Source of the DNA: Asterias amurensis
Taxonomy: Eukaryota > Echinodermata > Asteroidea > Forcipulatida > Asteriidae
NCBI RefSeq assembly: GCF_032118995.1
Contig: NC_092654.1
Span: 11,044,284-11,108,283 of the forward strand
DNA: 64,000 nt
Reading direction: 5' to 3'
Position 1 is the stretch's first letter; the number at the start of each line of letters is the position of its first letter. The translations under genes were made by a program, and so were the position numbers. The notes under the pieces are model-generated. The model searched no databases. It worked only from the letters and a program-made list of their open reading frames with translations, and was not told the DNA's origin. Of this stretch, positions 23,007 to 35,500 are shown in pieces.

Positions 23007-23608
23007 GGATCGGCAGAAACCCTGCTACCAAATTTGATTACTTTACACCTCAATGGTGAAATAATCTTTGAACGATACATCGGTGTTCACGATCACAAAC
23101 TCTTGGTGTCTTAAAACATTATCAGCATCTTTGGGATTTCCAACACGATCCCTCAATCTCTTCAAAAGAAAAAACAGGCGATCAATTCTTCTCAAAGAGC
23201 TTTATGATTTGATCACCAAATAAGGACCTCCTTTTACCCCCTTCCTGCTAGAAGCCCAGTTGACCCTAATGACTCATAAAAACAAACCCATGGGTAATAG
23301 AAGGGGGTAAAGCTTGAATGAGTCTTTGTACTTTTTGCGACCTGGAGGAAGTTTGCTAATTTCTTGTGGTTGGAGCAACCAGGCACGCGACTGTACCCTG
23401 GTACCCGGGCACGCGAAGCTTTCACCAGGGGGATGAGGGTCAACCTTGGGCTGTTTTAGCGGGGTGACACATGCCATGAGACAAAAAGGCCTGTAAAATC
23501 TTGTGAACTACCTGATCGTGCTTTATCTTAAATAACAACTTTTTTTTAAACCACGAAATGAATAAGTTGTGGTTTCTAGTTTGATTGAAATACAGCAAAA
23601 TAATATGA

Positions 23609-24036
23609 TTAAAGACACTGGACACTATTGGTAACTGTCAAAGACTAGTACTCACAGTTGGTGTATCTCAACATTATGCAAAATAACAACCTGTGAAAAT
23701 TTGAGCTCAATCGGTCGTCGAAGTTGCGAGATATTAATGAAAGAAACAAACACCCTTGTCACACCATGGTAACACCATAGAGCAGGTTCCTTGCTCTATG
23801 GTCACACTAGTTGTGTGCTTTCAGATGCATGACTTCGATACCTCAAATTCTAAACTTGAGGTCTCGAAATCAGATTCGTGGAAAGTTACTTCTTTCTCAT
23901 CAACTATGTAACTTCAGAGGGAGCTGTTTCTCACAATGTTTTATACTATCAACCTCTCCCCTTTACTCGTAATCAAGAAAGGTTTTATGATAGTAATTTT
24001 TTTTTAGTAATTACCAATAGTATCCACTGCCTTTAA
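23609..24036 (+). mobile_element. Family A element with a nested 36-bp micro-hairpin
   Basis: TTAA|AGACACTGGACACTATTGG to TATCCACTGCCT|TTAA. Where other copies read cccttgtcacac.aagttgtgtgc, this one carries a 36-bp insert (23765-23800, arms CATAGAGCA/TGCTCTATG) flanked by 7-bp direct repeats gtcacac (23758-23764, 23801-23807). Confidence 0.8.
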
Positions 24037-24727
24037 ACGCATGCACTTTCCTTATTACCTTAGTATAATCATTTATTACTTCATGCATGATCCCTCTATC
24101 AATTGCTATAACACTAAGTGCTTGATTTGTTTCATGGGGTGGAGTGGTGGATAGGAAAGACATCATTTTATGTTAATTATGTTTGGTGATGTACATAACG
24201 ATACACTGCATTTGTCAAACAGTCTCAATTAATACCCTCGATGTAAATACATGTATATAACATTTATTGTGCAGCCTTAATTAGGTGAGTAAACAAGGCT
24301 AAATTATAATTCAAAGACACTCAAAACATAATTAAGTCTCACAGTCTCTTGATAACCAAGATAAATAAATAAATTTTAGACAACTACATCGCTTGAAATT
24401 TATCACAGTAATCCTAGGAAAAAAAACATCCAGAAAATGCCAAACCGACTTGCTGCCAGATTTCATGAAGCACTCCTCAAATTCGTAGCCAAATGGGACC
24501 TACTACCTACTAACTACTAACGCCTAAAATTTATCAAATTTGCTCAAAGGTTGAAGCACGCTACCTCAGGTTCGGCAGATAGATAATTGTGTCTATCAAC
24601 AATCTACTTAATGTTTAACCCTGAAAACTTTATTATTTAAAAAGGTATGTGCGGGTTTACAAAAAAATGATAATTAGTTTCGCGCATGAATTTTTGCCGA
24701 TGTTTACATGAAGTGTGCATGTGTGTG

Positions 24728-24986
24728 GTGCACCCTGGGCCCAATTTCTTAGAGCTGCTAAAGCACAAAGTTTTGCTTAAGCAGAAAAATCCTTGCTTAG
24801 TAAAATCAGAATACCAGCCAAGACTCCACTCAATTGGTATGCTAAGTAAACAACAGCTAAATACCAGTCACAAGTAATGTATATGGCATGACATTTTTGC
24901 CAGTAACATGTATAAAAAACGCAAGCTATTTTCGTGCTTAAGCAAATGTTTTGCTTAAACAGCTCTATGAAATTGGGCCCTGGTCG
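24728..24986. mobile_element. Family B inverted-repeat element, fairly complete
   Basis: It opens GGGCCCAATTTCTTAGAGCT and closes AGCTCTATGAAATTGGGCCC. Internal motifs are tttgcttaagcaga, agaataccagcca and ccagtcacaagtaatgt. It is one of the best preserved copies in the window. Confidence 0.85.
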
Positions 24987-25130
24987 CCACAAGCAGCGCC
25001 ATCTAGCGGTGGATTGCATTGGAGCTCGCGGCTAACATTGCTAATAATAATTGTCAGAAACCTGTACTGTACTTTATGTAACCCAAGATAAACATGAAAT
25101 AATAAAACTGTTATAGAAGATGCATATTCG

Positions 25131-25261
25131 GTAATCGGAGTCACGAAAAAAGGGAGATTTTCCCCACTTTTTTCAAACATCGAGAATTGGGACTCGTAAT
25201 CGGAGTCACGAAAAAAGGAAGATTTTTCCCCACTTTTTTCAAACATCGAGAATTGGGACTC
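25131..25261. repeat. Two-copy tandem duplication, 65-bp unit
   Basis: The block beginning GTAATCGGAGTCACGAAAAA occurs at 25131 and again at 25196, with a couple of differences between units. The duplication is recent. Confidence 0.9.
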
Positions 25262-25615
25262 GCAAGATTAAAAGTAACTTTCGTATGAACTTGCATTTCA
25301 AGCAAACATATTTTAAGGGAAATTGTCCATCCATTACCATCTTTACACCATGTCGATTTTGTGCAAATCGTGTACAGTTGTGTTTTTACATATCAATGTA
25401 ATGCACCCACCATGCATTTAGACAAAATTCTATAGCCAACACCCAAAGCCGCAACCACCTAAAGACCCCTGGAATTAGTCGCCATCTTTGATGAGACGCG
25501 CACGCGTGAAAGGCTATCATTGGCCGAGAGTCGTGCACACAGCGTACACTTTTCCATTGTTTGCCATCAAAGATGGCGGCCAATGACGTCATGTGCAATA
25601 CATGTGACATGTCCA

Positions 25616-25960
25616 ATTTGTGACTGGTATCCTGCTCATTAGTGCTAAGCAGAGATTTTTAAGCAGCATTATTTGCTAAAGCAGCTCTATGAAATTGGGC
25701 CCAGTTACAGAGAAATATACTGCTAAGTTATAATCAAGAACAACTAGCTCAATCAGAGGAGCCAGTTTGTGTTCAGCGTGTGTTGCTAGTGCAATGACGT
25801 TACTCATACGCCAAGGGTCTAACTTCATAACGCTGCTTACCAGAACTACCGGCCAATACCACATGATTGTACCACATGTACTATCTGTGACTGGTATTCT
25901 GCTTACTTTTAATGTAAGCAGAAAGTTCTCTGCTTAAGCTCTATGACATTGGGCGCGCTC
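25616..25960. mobile_element. Family B pieces
   Basis: Right-end pieces at about 25616-25705 (gactggtatcctgctcattag, cagctctatgaaattgggccc) and about 25873-25960 (gactggtattctgcttac, tgcttaagctctatgacatt). A poly-C run of about 17 follows near 25985. Confidence 0.6.
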
Positions 25961-27006
25961 GGTAACGCATGCGAGTTTAAACGCCCCCCCCCCCCCCCCA
26001 AATGTTATCGTCATGTGCCATTTAACTATCAAAATGGCCGACCAAAGGCAACCAGTAGTCGGGTTTCCAAACTGTTTCCGTGCTCTTTATCATTACATTG
26101 ATCCTTTGAACTCATTTATACAAAGTTAACCCCATCACACCACCGTTCACCTATACCCACCAACCCACCCGATGAAAGCACATAAGGAGGCTGCTAGAAT
26201 ATATTCCAAACCTAGACCAAACGTTTGAAGAGTAGATGATAAAATAAAACCCCACCCACACACCCATGCAGTAAAAGTCAATCCACGTCAGTGTACACAA
26301 ATTTTCAGATGTGTAACAAATACAATTAAAAAGTAACATTACAACACACAAAAGGCTCACTCATAGAGACAGATAGTTGTGAAAGAACCGTTATTGGTTA
26401 GTTTTGTTTTATTTCCATCCAGTTTTCTTATTTTGATTAACAAAATTGACGGTAAAATAAACAATGGCCGACCAAAATAAAATAAACAAGTCAACTTTCT
26501 CGAAGCCAATTTTAGTCACTAATATAGACCGAGTCCGAATTCTGGCTACCACAATGGCCGTTGGCTGACATCGTGTGTCAGCCACAGCCGCTGCAAATCC
26601 AATATTTCGGTCACGGCCTAAGGCTAAGGCCATTAATAATTTGATAATTTTTTCTTCTCTCGCTTTTGCAGAACAAACACTTTCTGTTATCAATTCCAGT
26701 TATTTGAATTCCCTAGGTCGAATAATAAATATTGCTTCCGAATAAAAAAGAACACATTTTTGTGGTCTCAAAATATTTGCGATGGAATTCAATGGCGTTC
26801 GTTTTTGTTCGAATACACATTCAGTCAAATTGTAAAAGTGTTGATGATTTAAACTCTAGGTTCAGCAAAAAGAGGGGGTAAGTTACTTCATCAACATTTA
26901 TATTATTGTAATGAGTTCAATTAAAGTAATTTCAGTGTTCTTTCGAGATGAAGTCCATGCTGGGTGGGACTATCTGATGGCGATGTCCGAATGCGAACGC
27001 TGTATC

Positions 27007-27012
27007 TTTATT
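27007..27012 (-). terminator. Probable polyadenylation signal of lectin 4
   Basis: AATAAA on the minus strand, about 120 bp beyond the lectin 4 stop codon. Confidence 0.5.
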
Positions 27013-27129
27013 AAAGCCACTGAACCGAAGAAGCGTTTCTTGTCAAGTCAAGAGAGGGGGTCTGGTATGAAGGTATCTTGCTGCTGTATTGCAGCAAAAA
27101 GTCACAAAGTATTGTTTTCTTTTATGAGT

Positions 27130-27678
27130 TTATATACGTGGTGGTGGTGGTGCAGCTGGAGGAGTTGCAGGAACCGCCGGAGTCCTACGTACCATTTGGC
27201 ATACAAAGGGTGCTGCCTCAGCGCATGCCTCGTCGCTCCACGTGCCCGTCAGTCCGTTGCGCTGAAAGCAATCAGCCGGTTGTCCATTCATGGAGTTACC
27301 GTTGGGCTCCCCAGCGGCGAAGTTCTTGTACGGGTACTGGGTGCTTGGTGTGCCATCAGCCCACATGTACTGCCCTTCGGTCTGTACGTCGTTCAGACCA
27401 ATCCATACGTTGGAGGTAGGGTCGGACTTGAGGCCCAGGAAGATGTTGAGACGATCATTCATTGACTGCTCGGTGATCTTGAGGAGGGACGCTGAGGCAC
27501 CGGTGGAGCATGAGGCAAACCTTGCACAGGTGCCCTGAGCTTCTTGCCATGTCAGCGGATCTTTGAAAAATTGCAGGCAGTAATCGCCAGAGATGGACCA
27601 GTATGGTGGACAGTCCTGGGCCGATACGAAAGTAACGGCAGCCAAAATCAAAAGACAGTTTGCTATTAACGAAGCCAT
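27130..27678 (-). CDS. Secreted C-type lectin 4 (182 aa), EPN type, intronless
   Basis: Single exon. I start at the ATG at 27678 (MASLIANCLL, context gtcaagATGG as in lectin 2); the longer frame would need a GTG. Signal peptide about 1-20; the lectin domain starts DCPPYW. WIGL lies at 92-95, EPN at 124-126 and WSDEAC at 147-152, so this is the only lectin here with the standard calcium and mannose-type site (EPN plus a WND-like motif). Cysteines at 23/34, 51/160 and 137/152 are canonical. C57 is kept, but the tail cysteine that could pair with it in lectins 1-3 is missing, leaving seven cysteines. The tail is Pro/Ala-rich (TPAVPATPPAAPPPP). Likely a secreted calcium-dependent sugar-binding protein that may dimerise through the spare cysteine. 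Confidence 0.9.
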   Translation of the reverse strand: MASLIANCLLILAAVTFVSAQDCPPYWSISGDYCLQFFKDPLTWQEAQGTCARFASCSTGASASLLKITEQSMNDRLNIFLGLKSDPTSNVWIGLNDVQTEGQYMWADGTPSTQYPYKNFAAGEPNGNSMNGQPADCFQRNGLTGTWSDEACAEAAPFVCQMVRRTPAVPATPPAAPPPPRI

Positions 27679-30419
27679 CTTGACGCTCACAGAAACTTCT
27701 CTCTTTTGAGTGTGATGTTGTTCCGAGTGTTTGAAAACGTTATGCCTCTGATGTAGCAGCCTGGCTCTCGAATGCGCTGTGAACTACCGAAGCAAACTTC
27801 CCAGCAAAACACAATCAACCAAACAAGAGCGCTTGCGCAGCAAACTTTGCAAACCCCGCCCACTTAATTTAAATATGAATTAGCCGTATTTGAATATGTA
27901 AATTATATCGGGCGAGGCAGAGATTGCGAGGGCCTACGGGAAACGTGGTGACTCGTCGGATTAAAGCTGACCGTGGGGAAGAGCTCACCTCGTTATAATC
28001 ACGTCCTGTTTTTTTCCGCACGTAATTTGGTCCCTGGGGACGGTAACAGAGTTTGCTCATTGTCCTTTTGCTCTTTGAACTTTTCACCAATCAAACTTTT
28101 TCAAAACTCTGAGAATAAAGATGCCTAGATGAACTTAAAGGTGTTGTACATGTACATGACTGGATCCTAGTAGAAACTTGAAGGCACTGAACAAATTTGG
28201 TCATTGTAAAAGACCAGTCTTCTAAATGGGTACATCTTAACATAAATGCATACTAAAACAACTCAGATGGTCGTCGAAGTTGCGAGAGAGTCATGGAAGA
28301 AAAAACAACCTTGTCGCACAAGGTTTGTGCTTTTTAGAGATGCCTTGAGTTTGAGACCTCAGCTGAGGTTTCGAATTAAACGCAAATAATTTAGTGAGAA
28401 ATTACTTCTTTGTCATAGTTACTTCAGAGGGAGCCGTTTCTCACATACCATCTTCAGCTCTCCATTGCTTTTTACCAATTAAGTATTTATGCTAACAATA
28501 ATGTTTTTAGTAATTAGTGGCTAGCGCCTATAAATCCTGTATCATAGGTGTTCATCATAACATCATTGTTTTGGTCAACGGCATCAACATTTGAAATACA
28601 GAAGAAAAAAAAATGAACTGAAGAATGGAGAAACGTTGTCAATGCCAACTATCAGATTATTTGCACGAAAACGTAGTATGTAAAGAGGGCTAAAAAATAA
28701 ACCGCAAGTTGATGGTAAAAGGGATTGTATATACGTATGGTAATCACTATTAAAATTAACGGCAAAATACAAACTTTTGGTTTTTATAGAAGCTAACAGT
28801 AGCTTTCGAGAATTAAAGCATTTTGAGAAAGTTTCCCCTCAAAACGCTTCTCAGATGGCGTATTCTCAGATGGCGTAGTCTTTTTCGGGTGTACTTTGCA
28901 GTAAAGGCAGTGGACACAATTGGTAATTACACTCAAAAAATTATTAGTATAAAACCCGACTTGGTAACGAGTAATGGGGAGAGGTTGATAGTCCCCCCTA
29001 AAACATTGCGAGAAACGGCTCCCTCTGAAGTGGAGTTTCAAGGAAAAGTAATTTTCCACGAATTTGATTTCTATTCCTCAGATTTAGAATTGGAGGTCTC
29101 GAAATCAAGCATCTGAAAGCACGCAACTTCGTGTGACAAGGGTGTTTTTTCTTTCATTACTATCTCGCAACTTCAACGACCAATTTAGCTCAATTTTTCA
29201 CAGGTTTGTTATCTTATGCTATTATGTTGAGATACACCAAGTGAGACGACTGGTCTTGGTCAATAACAAAAAGTGTCCATCTCAATTGTCTTTAAGATAA
29301 CTAGTTGGACACTGGTCTGGAAAACTTAATTCATACCCGAAGTGTTTTGTTTATCATCTTTTAGAATTGACCTTGTTCGAGAGGACAGTTGGTTAATCTC
29401 ATTTGGATGTTTGCTTCTTGTCAAGAAATTATTTTTTCTAGCCCGAGTCATCCTCGTTTACTGGAAACTGTCTTACAAGAAGTACCCAAGTCATTGACGG
29501 TTTCTGAGTCATCAGCAATGAAGGTTAGGACGGCACAGCTTAGGACGGCACAGCTTGGCACAGACCCAGCTGCGAAATTGACCGCTTTCTCTGACAAAAT
29601 CTAGGCACCTGATAAAGGGCACATGGACGAGTTGAAAGAACCGGTGCCCCCACCCTTTACTACAGCCGTGATAACAGTCTATGTTCACAATGGTTCACAT
29701 AAACATTTTAAGAGGCAAATAATGTTTTTGGTCTGATTGTTTTAATAATAAATGCCAATACAATGAAACTAACGTTGGACATTTCAATTCAAAAGGTGAT
29801 CGCATGTTTTAGATATCGCCTAAAATCAAGAGCCGCTGTGTCCACGCAGGAAGAATAATCCCCCATACACGATATCAGAAACGTTACGGGCATCAACGCT
29901 TCTCAGATTCAAATATTGGGGCAAATTATTGCTGGGTATAATAGTTTTGCACTATTTTAGTTGGATATTTAAACACTGCCGTGATTTCTGCGTGCTTTGT
30001 GCTGGAGTTACCCTCTCACATACTGTGGTTCCCTCAACCTATCTTCTAGAATGTTTGCTTTCATTTGAAAGCACCGGCAAAGTAGCAAATAGGAAACGAA
30101 AGCCACAGAGCCACAGTTATTAGTAAAACTTTTCCAGGGATGTGTCGCTGGCTCTATGTTCCTTTGTCATTTTGATCATTGTCTCACTGGGTTATTGTTT
30201 TATTGTCTCGTGAAGTTATGCTGAATAATAATAACATCTAAAGCCACATGTATTCGTTTCTAACTCGATAATTGTTTACACAGACTACCAATAATACACT
30301 GCACATCAGTCCTGTTATTAATAACATTATTCGTACATTGTACAGCGGCTCACCTAGAACAATATGCCCTACATGATAGGCATGAAATTACAGGGACTAA
30401 GAAAAATACACGTCGACAT
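27679..30419. other. Upstream flank of lectin 4 and repeats
   Basis: Just upstream of lectin 4 are a GC-box-like ccccgcccac (about 27854) and AT-rich sequence. Then follow family-A copies at 28176-28525 (worn) and 28901-29295 and, before the second, a piece of another TTAA-type family (ggtaatcactattaaaa, 28738-28850). A 16-bp unit (aggacggcacagctt) is repeated at 29525-29560. No exon is seen from 29300 to 30420. Confidence 0.45.
28901..29295 (-). mobile_element. Family A element
   Basis: GTAAAGGCAGTGGACACAATTGG at the left and ATCTCAATTGTCTTTAAG at the right; the order of internal motifs matches the 43.9-kb copy. A worn copy in the other orientation lies at 28176-28525. Confidence 0.75.
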
Positions 30420-32075
30420 GAAATTATAAGCAGGCAACGATGGCCTCTGTTGCCCTATGGCCTTGGTGCCCCTTATAACTAATGGACTGTGGGCTTTCTT
30501 TTTCAATGGAAGTTTCACACTTCTACACAAAGAGCTAATGTGTTTTTTCATTGACAAACTATTGTCAAGGACAATGCCAAGATTCTTGACAGAAGTTGAG
30601 GGGGAAATCACAGACCCACCGATCCTCAAATCAAAGTCAGACAGAGAATCAGCATGCCTAGTTGATGCAATCAGGAAAAGCTCTGTTTTCGTTTCATTAA
30701 GTTTCAACCTGTTCACAAGCATCCAAGATCTTATTTCAGTAATGCAGTTGGTCATTCTAAGCTTTGCTGACGCTCTGTCTGCCTCAGACTTAGGATTGAA
30801 ACTGGTGTACAGCTGCGTATCATCAGCATAAATATGATAAGATATATCAAAACGCCTGATGATGTTCGCAAGTGGTTGAGCATACGCAGTGAAGATCGGC
30901 GGGCCTGCAACTGAGCCCTGTGGAATGCCAAAATTTAGTGGATAATTTTCAGAATAGTCACCGAGTACACAAACCCTACTTGTACGATTTCTAAGGTAAC
31001 TGTTGAACCAATTGTTGGCAGACCCAGTTACACCATATTCCTTCCGCATTCGATCAACCAGAATATCATGATCAATTGTATCGAATGCAGAGGAAAGATC
31101 TAAAAGAACAAGCATAACTGATTTACCCTTCTCAAGTTCGTTGAGCATGTCATTCTTGACCCTAAGGAGAGCTGTTTCTGTACTGTGACAGGCTTTATAA
31201 GCTGACTGATATGTTTCAGTGAGATTGCTATTCTGAAGATGAGTATTAAATCTAGATACAGCAGGGTACTCCATGATCTTACCCAGCGTGGGAAGATTAG
31301 ACACAGGACGGTAATTATTCAGTGAATCTGCATTGAGAGAGGGTTTTTTAATTATAGGTGTAATAACTGCTTGACGGAGAGTAGAAGGAAACAAACCAAC
31401 TCTAAAGGAATTATTAATAAAGGAAGTAATTATTGGCAACAAAGTATCAATACAAATTTTCAATAACCAAGTAGGAATTGGGTCAAGAGGACTGGTCTTA
31501 TTAGGTAGCTTAGAAATATATTTTCTAACCTCATCTTCACTCACGGCATCAAAACTGTCTAACACCTGGCCATGGTTCGTAGCATCAACAAAGTTATTGC
31601 ACACCCCGGTTTTAACAGTAGACATTTCATTTGTTTGTCTTACATCAGTATCATTATTCATACATACAGAGATATTAGAAACTGTTACACTACTTGCAAC
31701 GACACCTGCATTTTCAGCAAGCAGATCATCAAGCTCGGACCTAATTTGAGAAACTTTGTCACTGAAATAGCGAGCAAAAGTATTACTGAGAATCCGGTTA
31801 GAACTGCATGCTGGGTATTTACGAGTAGATGAGTTAAGAAGCATTTTAACAGTTCTATACATGGTATTAGCATTAGCGTTTTTAAGAGTTTCTTGAAAAT
31901 AAACAGTCTTACTATCCAGAATTAATTGATTCACTCTAGAGTTCTGAGCAAGATATTCATCCCGATCATTGTTGGATTTAGTCTTTCTCCACCTGCGTGC
32001 AAGTCTTCTTCGAGCTCGTCTAGCATCTCTGACGTCATCTGTATACCATTTAGGATTACTTATCGCAACGTAACG
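30420..32075 (-). mobile_element. LINE fragment with reverse transcriptase (CR1/L2-like, Jockey group)
   Basis: A long open frame (stop at 30369, upstream reading to about 32066) carries the end of the endonuclease-RT linker (an Arg-rich ARRARRRLARRW block) and the RT: SPLDPIPTWLLK, AFDTIDH (motif A), GIPQGS (motif B), YADDTQLY (motif C) and a thumb ending near SLSMKKHISSLCRS. The catalytic aspartates are present. The endonuclease is absent, so the copy is truncated at 5'. After the thumb the frame runs into an unrelated dispersed repeat (family D, 30440-30530), so the 3' part is also lost. This is a retroposed fragment, not a host gene. It lies head to head with SMAP. Confidence 0.88.
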
Positions 32076-32364
32076 CCATAATCCAAAATATACACTAACA
32101 TTATAATTATCAAGACATTAGTATCACGGACATTCAACAATCACATCAACAGAGACATAGACAATGGACAAGCCATTTTCAAGAACCACGGCTTTGGCTT
32201 GATGGGCTCCGGCTTGATATCCGTAAGCCTGATTGAAGCCCCGTAAGGACTGCTCATGTCTTAAATAGCTGACGAAGCCTAAGCCCGATCATAAGCCCAA
32301 GCCTAAGCCAAAGCCTAAGCCAAAGCTTTGTCAACCCGGAAAGGGTCACAAACACAGAAACCAT

Positions 32365-32420
32365 GAGTTGTTCTCTGTGGAAAATGTTCTCTGTGGAAAA
32401 TGTTCTCTGTGGAAATTATG
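32365..32420. repeat. Short tandem repeats upstream of SMAP
   Basis: Three units of TTCTCTGTGGAAAATG at 32370-32415, preceded at 32275-32330 by a CCTAAGCCAAAG-type tandem. They lie within 300 bp of the SMAP start codon. Confidence 0.75.
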
Positions 32421-32571
32421 CATACTTTATGGGTCAATGATCGACCAAACCAACTGACGAGAGAGGGCAGCAAATCCATTCTGAATTCTGAATCTTGCAT
32501 GCAAATTGCTTGACTTGATATTGTTCTGTTCACACTGTGTGTGTGTAAAGCCACCAATTAATTAACGCAAC

Positions 32572-35500
32572 ATGAGTGACGGAGACCGAGGGAATGGACA
32601 AGAAAGGGGAAAAGAGGTGAGTGAGCAGAGGAACAAAAATAGTGTGTGATACTATTACTTTTGTTTGTGTGCCCCGTTTGTTTTGTGATTGCCGGTCCAG
32701 TTTCCGGACAATTTATTATACATTAACGTCAATGCAAAACGAAATACGATTGGTCTGAAATGGTCCGAATACATTGTATGATAATGGAAGCCAGTGTTTT
32801 GGCCCTAGCGAAGTTACCAAAAGCTGCCTCCATGCCCAAGACCAGCCAGCCACCACAGTAGATTTCACCTCATCTCACTTTCTTTCATTTCAATCAATTT
32901 GTTTCATGACTTTTGTCACGGACCATTGATTGAGTAATGAGTGTAGACCCAGGGGATAACTTTCCGTATGGCGCCACCACTTTTTCACTCATTTTTACAA
33001 AAAGGGATATGTCAATCAGGTAAATTAGATACTATATTATTTTATTTCGAATGAAAAAGTGGTGGCGCCATACGGAAACTTTTCCGACCCAGGTAACTGG
33101 GCGCTGTAACTCCCTTTTCGAAATTTTGACATTCTCGGTCGAACTAGCTAGCACGACTGAGAATGTCAAAATTTTGAAAAAAGGAGTACAGTGCCCCAGT
33201 TACTGGGTCTAGATTGAATGTTGTTGAACAAACATGTAATCATGGATGGTAATGTTGAGTATAGCCCTGGTAGGACATCAGTCAGTGCCCGTCGTGTTGT
33301 TGCATGCAACGGAGGGGGCTATGTTGAGAAAAGGTAAGTGGCCATGACTTTGTTCAGTGGTCGAGCGGTTAAAAGAGCACCGAATTCAAACTCTGGTTCT
33401 TCACATCCCTAACTGTGAGTGTGACACTTGTGTCCTTACTTAACTTTAAAGCAAGACACTTAACTTTACCAGTCATTGCTTCGTCCTTCAGATGGGATGT
33501 AAAGCCATTGGTCCCATGTGTTGTGTGAACGCATGTTAACCCAGTGCACTTATCGTAAAAAGTCTGAGTTCAGCTAATTGGTGAATTTGACATTCAATCA
33601 AACAAGATGATGCAAACAAGAACTAATAATAATTACTTTGTTTCCTTTTCAGCCTGCTGTTCATTCTGCCAATAAGTGGGAATCCGCAAACTTTGGAGAC
33701 GATGATCAGAAGCAAAAATTCCTACGACTCATGGGTGGAATGAAGGTAATTTACAAAATGTAAAATATTATTACTTTTTGAAAAAACTTCCCATCTATTT
33801 GCCAATTCTTCATTCAAAATGAACAATACAGGGGTGAGAGTCATTACTAACGAAAAAGTCTGAAACTTGGATACAAATTCAAAGGTGTTTTGAAGATGGC
33901 ATTTCTACCTTTTGGTAACCCCTGGAGTAAAAGATTCCAAGGAGCTTTTGGAAACAATATCCACAGCACTAGAGAAGTAGACCAATGAGTAGTATTTCTT
34001 TATTTGTGAACAAAAATATTGTCTGATTTTCTTCACCAGGCCGACATAAAAAGTCTCAATTCAGCCAAAAGTCTGGACAATCTCATCCCTGACAATAAAG
34101 GTTGTCATGGCCGAGCAGTTTAGAGCATTGAACTCAAGTTCTTGGCCTCGGTGCCCCTTCACATTTTCGCAGTGCAAGACTTGCCCTTTGCAAATTGAAA
34201 ATGGCCTTGCCCTCTCAAAGACTAAATTCCAGGCATGGATCGTGGGTTTGTTGAATCCCACTAATAACACTTGTGTCCATGATCATTGATCAAGAGACTT
34301 CACTATAATTGCTTCTCCTTACCCTGTAGTATAAGTTAGTACCTACAGGAGGGTAGAGATTGAAATAGCGTATGAAAAAGCAGTCTGAGGGCCACAACAG
34401 CACAGGGCTGTATACTCTCCAGGGAGCTGAGAAAGATTACAGGATTGTTATTTTGCCCAATGACCAGGGCACTTATGTAGTGAAAAGGTGGTTGTTGGAT
34501 TACACATGTATCTATCTCTCACTGTAAACTCTGGTGTAAATAGAATCAGTTACTAAATTACATTATTGTACATATTCCTTTCTTCACAGAAGCAACACAC
34601 TGGTCGCTTCGTTATCGGAGACTCAACCCAGGAGAAAACACACTCAAGAACAGGTGAGCAATTTAAAAGCTAATCACAAAGACCTGTTCACTTCTGTAAA
34701 TAATGGATCACATGTTTGAACCACAAACCATTCAAGTGCAGTAAGCCCAGCCCAGCTTGTAATTGTACAATCCATCAACGTTTGTACAGCAGGCCTCAAA
34801 ATCACCCTCTGCACCCACAATAATTGCCGTGGTGGTCTGTGCTATTGCTGTAGTGCCTTTTTGCAAGGTTAACTTATATTATACAAATTTACATAGCCGC
34901 CATAGAAATGTCCCATACCAGACCGGAAAACAATTGGCATGCCACTTCAAGAACGAAGTTCAAGGTCTGGGTACAGTTTTACCTTTTACACATTTTTCTG
35001 GCAGAAATGTTTTCAATCCAATTATTTAGAAGATCGGGATAAAACTATGGAATAGATAAAACTACAAGGTTCAGACAGAGAGTAAGGTTGGGGGCAACTT
35101 GGCACCTGCTGGCTGTTGCTCAGGGTGTTGCCATGGGCATCTTATGCTTCAATGCTAAGATCTATCAGCAATACGCTCCATGTTCCTCGAACTCACCTGG
35201 CCAGTTACGGGGACGGGGCTTACTCCAACATAGAACCAAGACTCTGGAACTTACTTCCAGAATACCTCAGACAAATCGACAACATCACTCTCTTCCAGCA
35301 AAAACTCAAAACACACTTGTTCTTGCTTGCTTTCAAACATCTTGACAAAACTTTACCAGTGCCTTTGAATGAAGTGCGCCTTATAAATGCTGTAGTTTAT
35401 TTTTTTTAAGTTGATGTGGCAAACAAGCCGCAGTCGTAGCCATTAAAAAAAGCCTCATTACTGTATGTTTGTCTTTCCAGAGGATGAAACTAAGAAAATA

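Larger units (their letters stand above)
18959..27006. other. Eight-kilobase gene-free, repeat-rich stretch
   Basis: No exon is recognised between lectins 3 and 4. It holds family-B copies (19722-19905, 20135-20360, 24728-24986, pieces at 25616-25705 and 25873-25960), family-A copies (22440-22612 partial, 22622-23002, 23613-24032), the second copy of the 14.9-kb dispersed repeat (21390-21650), a 65-bp tandem duplication at 25131-25261 and a poly-C run near 25985. The 132-residue frame at 22029-22427 is rich in F, L and K, as expected of AT-rich noncoding DNA. Confidence 0.5.

Noticed and set aside
26409-26693. 94-residue minus-strand frame with an Ala-rich stretch
   Set aside because: It overlaps a decayed copy of the GGCCGTGTCCGAAACG foldback; no homology recognised.
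26911-27465. 184-residue plus-strand frame opposite lectin 4
   Set aside because: It is antisense to a clear C-type lectin exon and shows no domain; long antisense frames are expected from GC-rich coding sequence.
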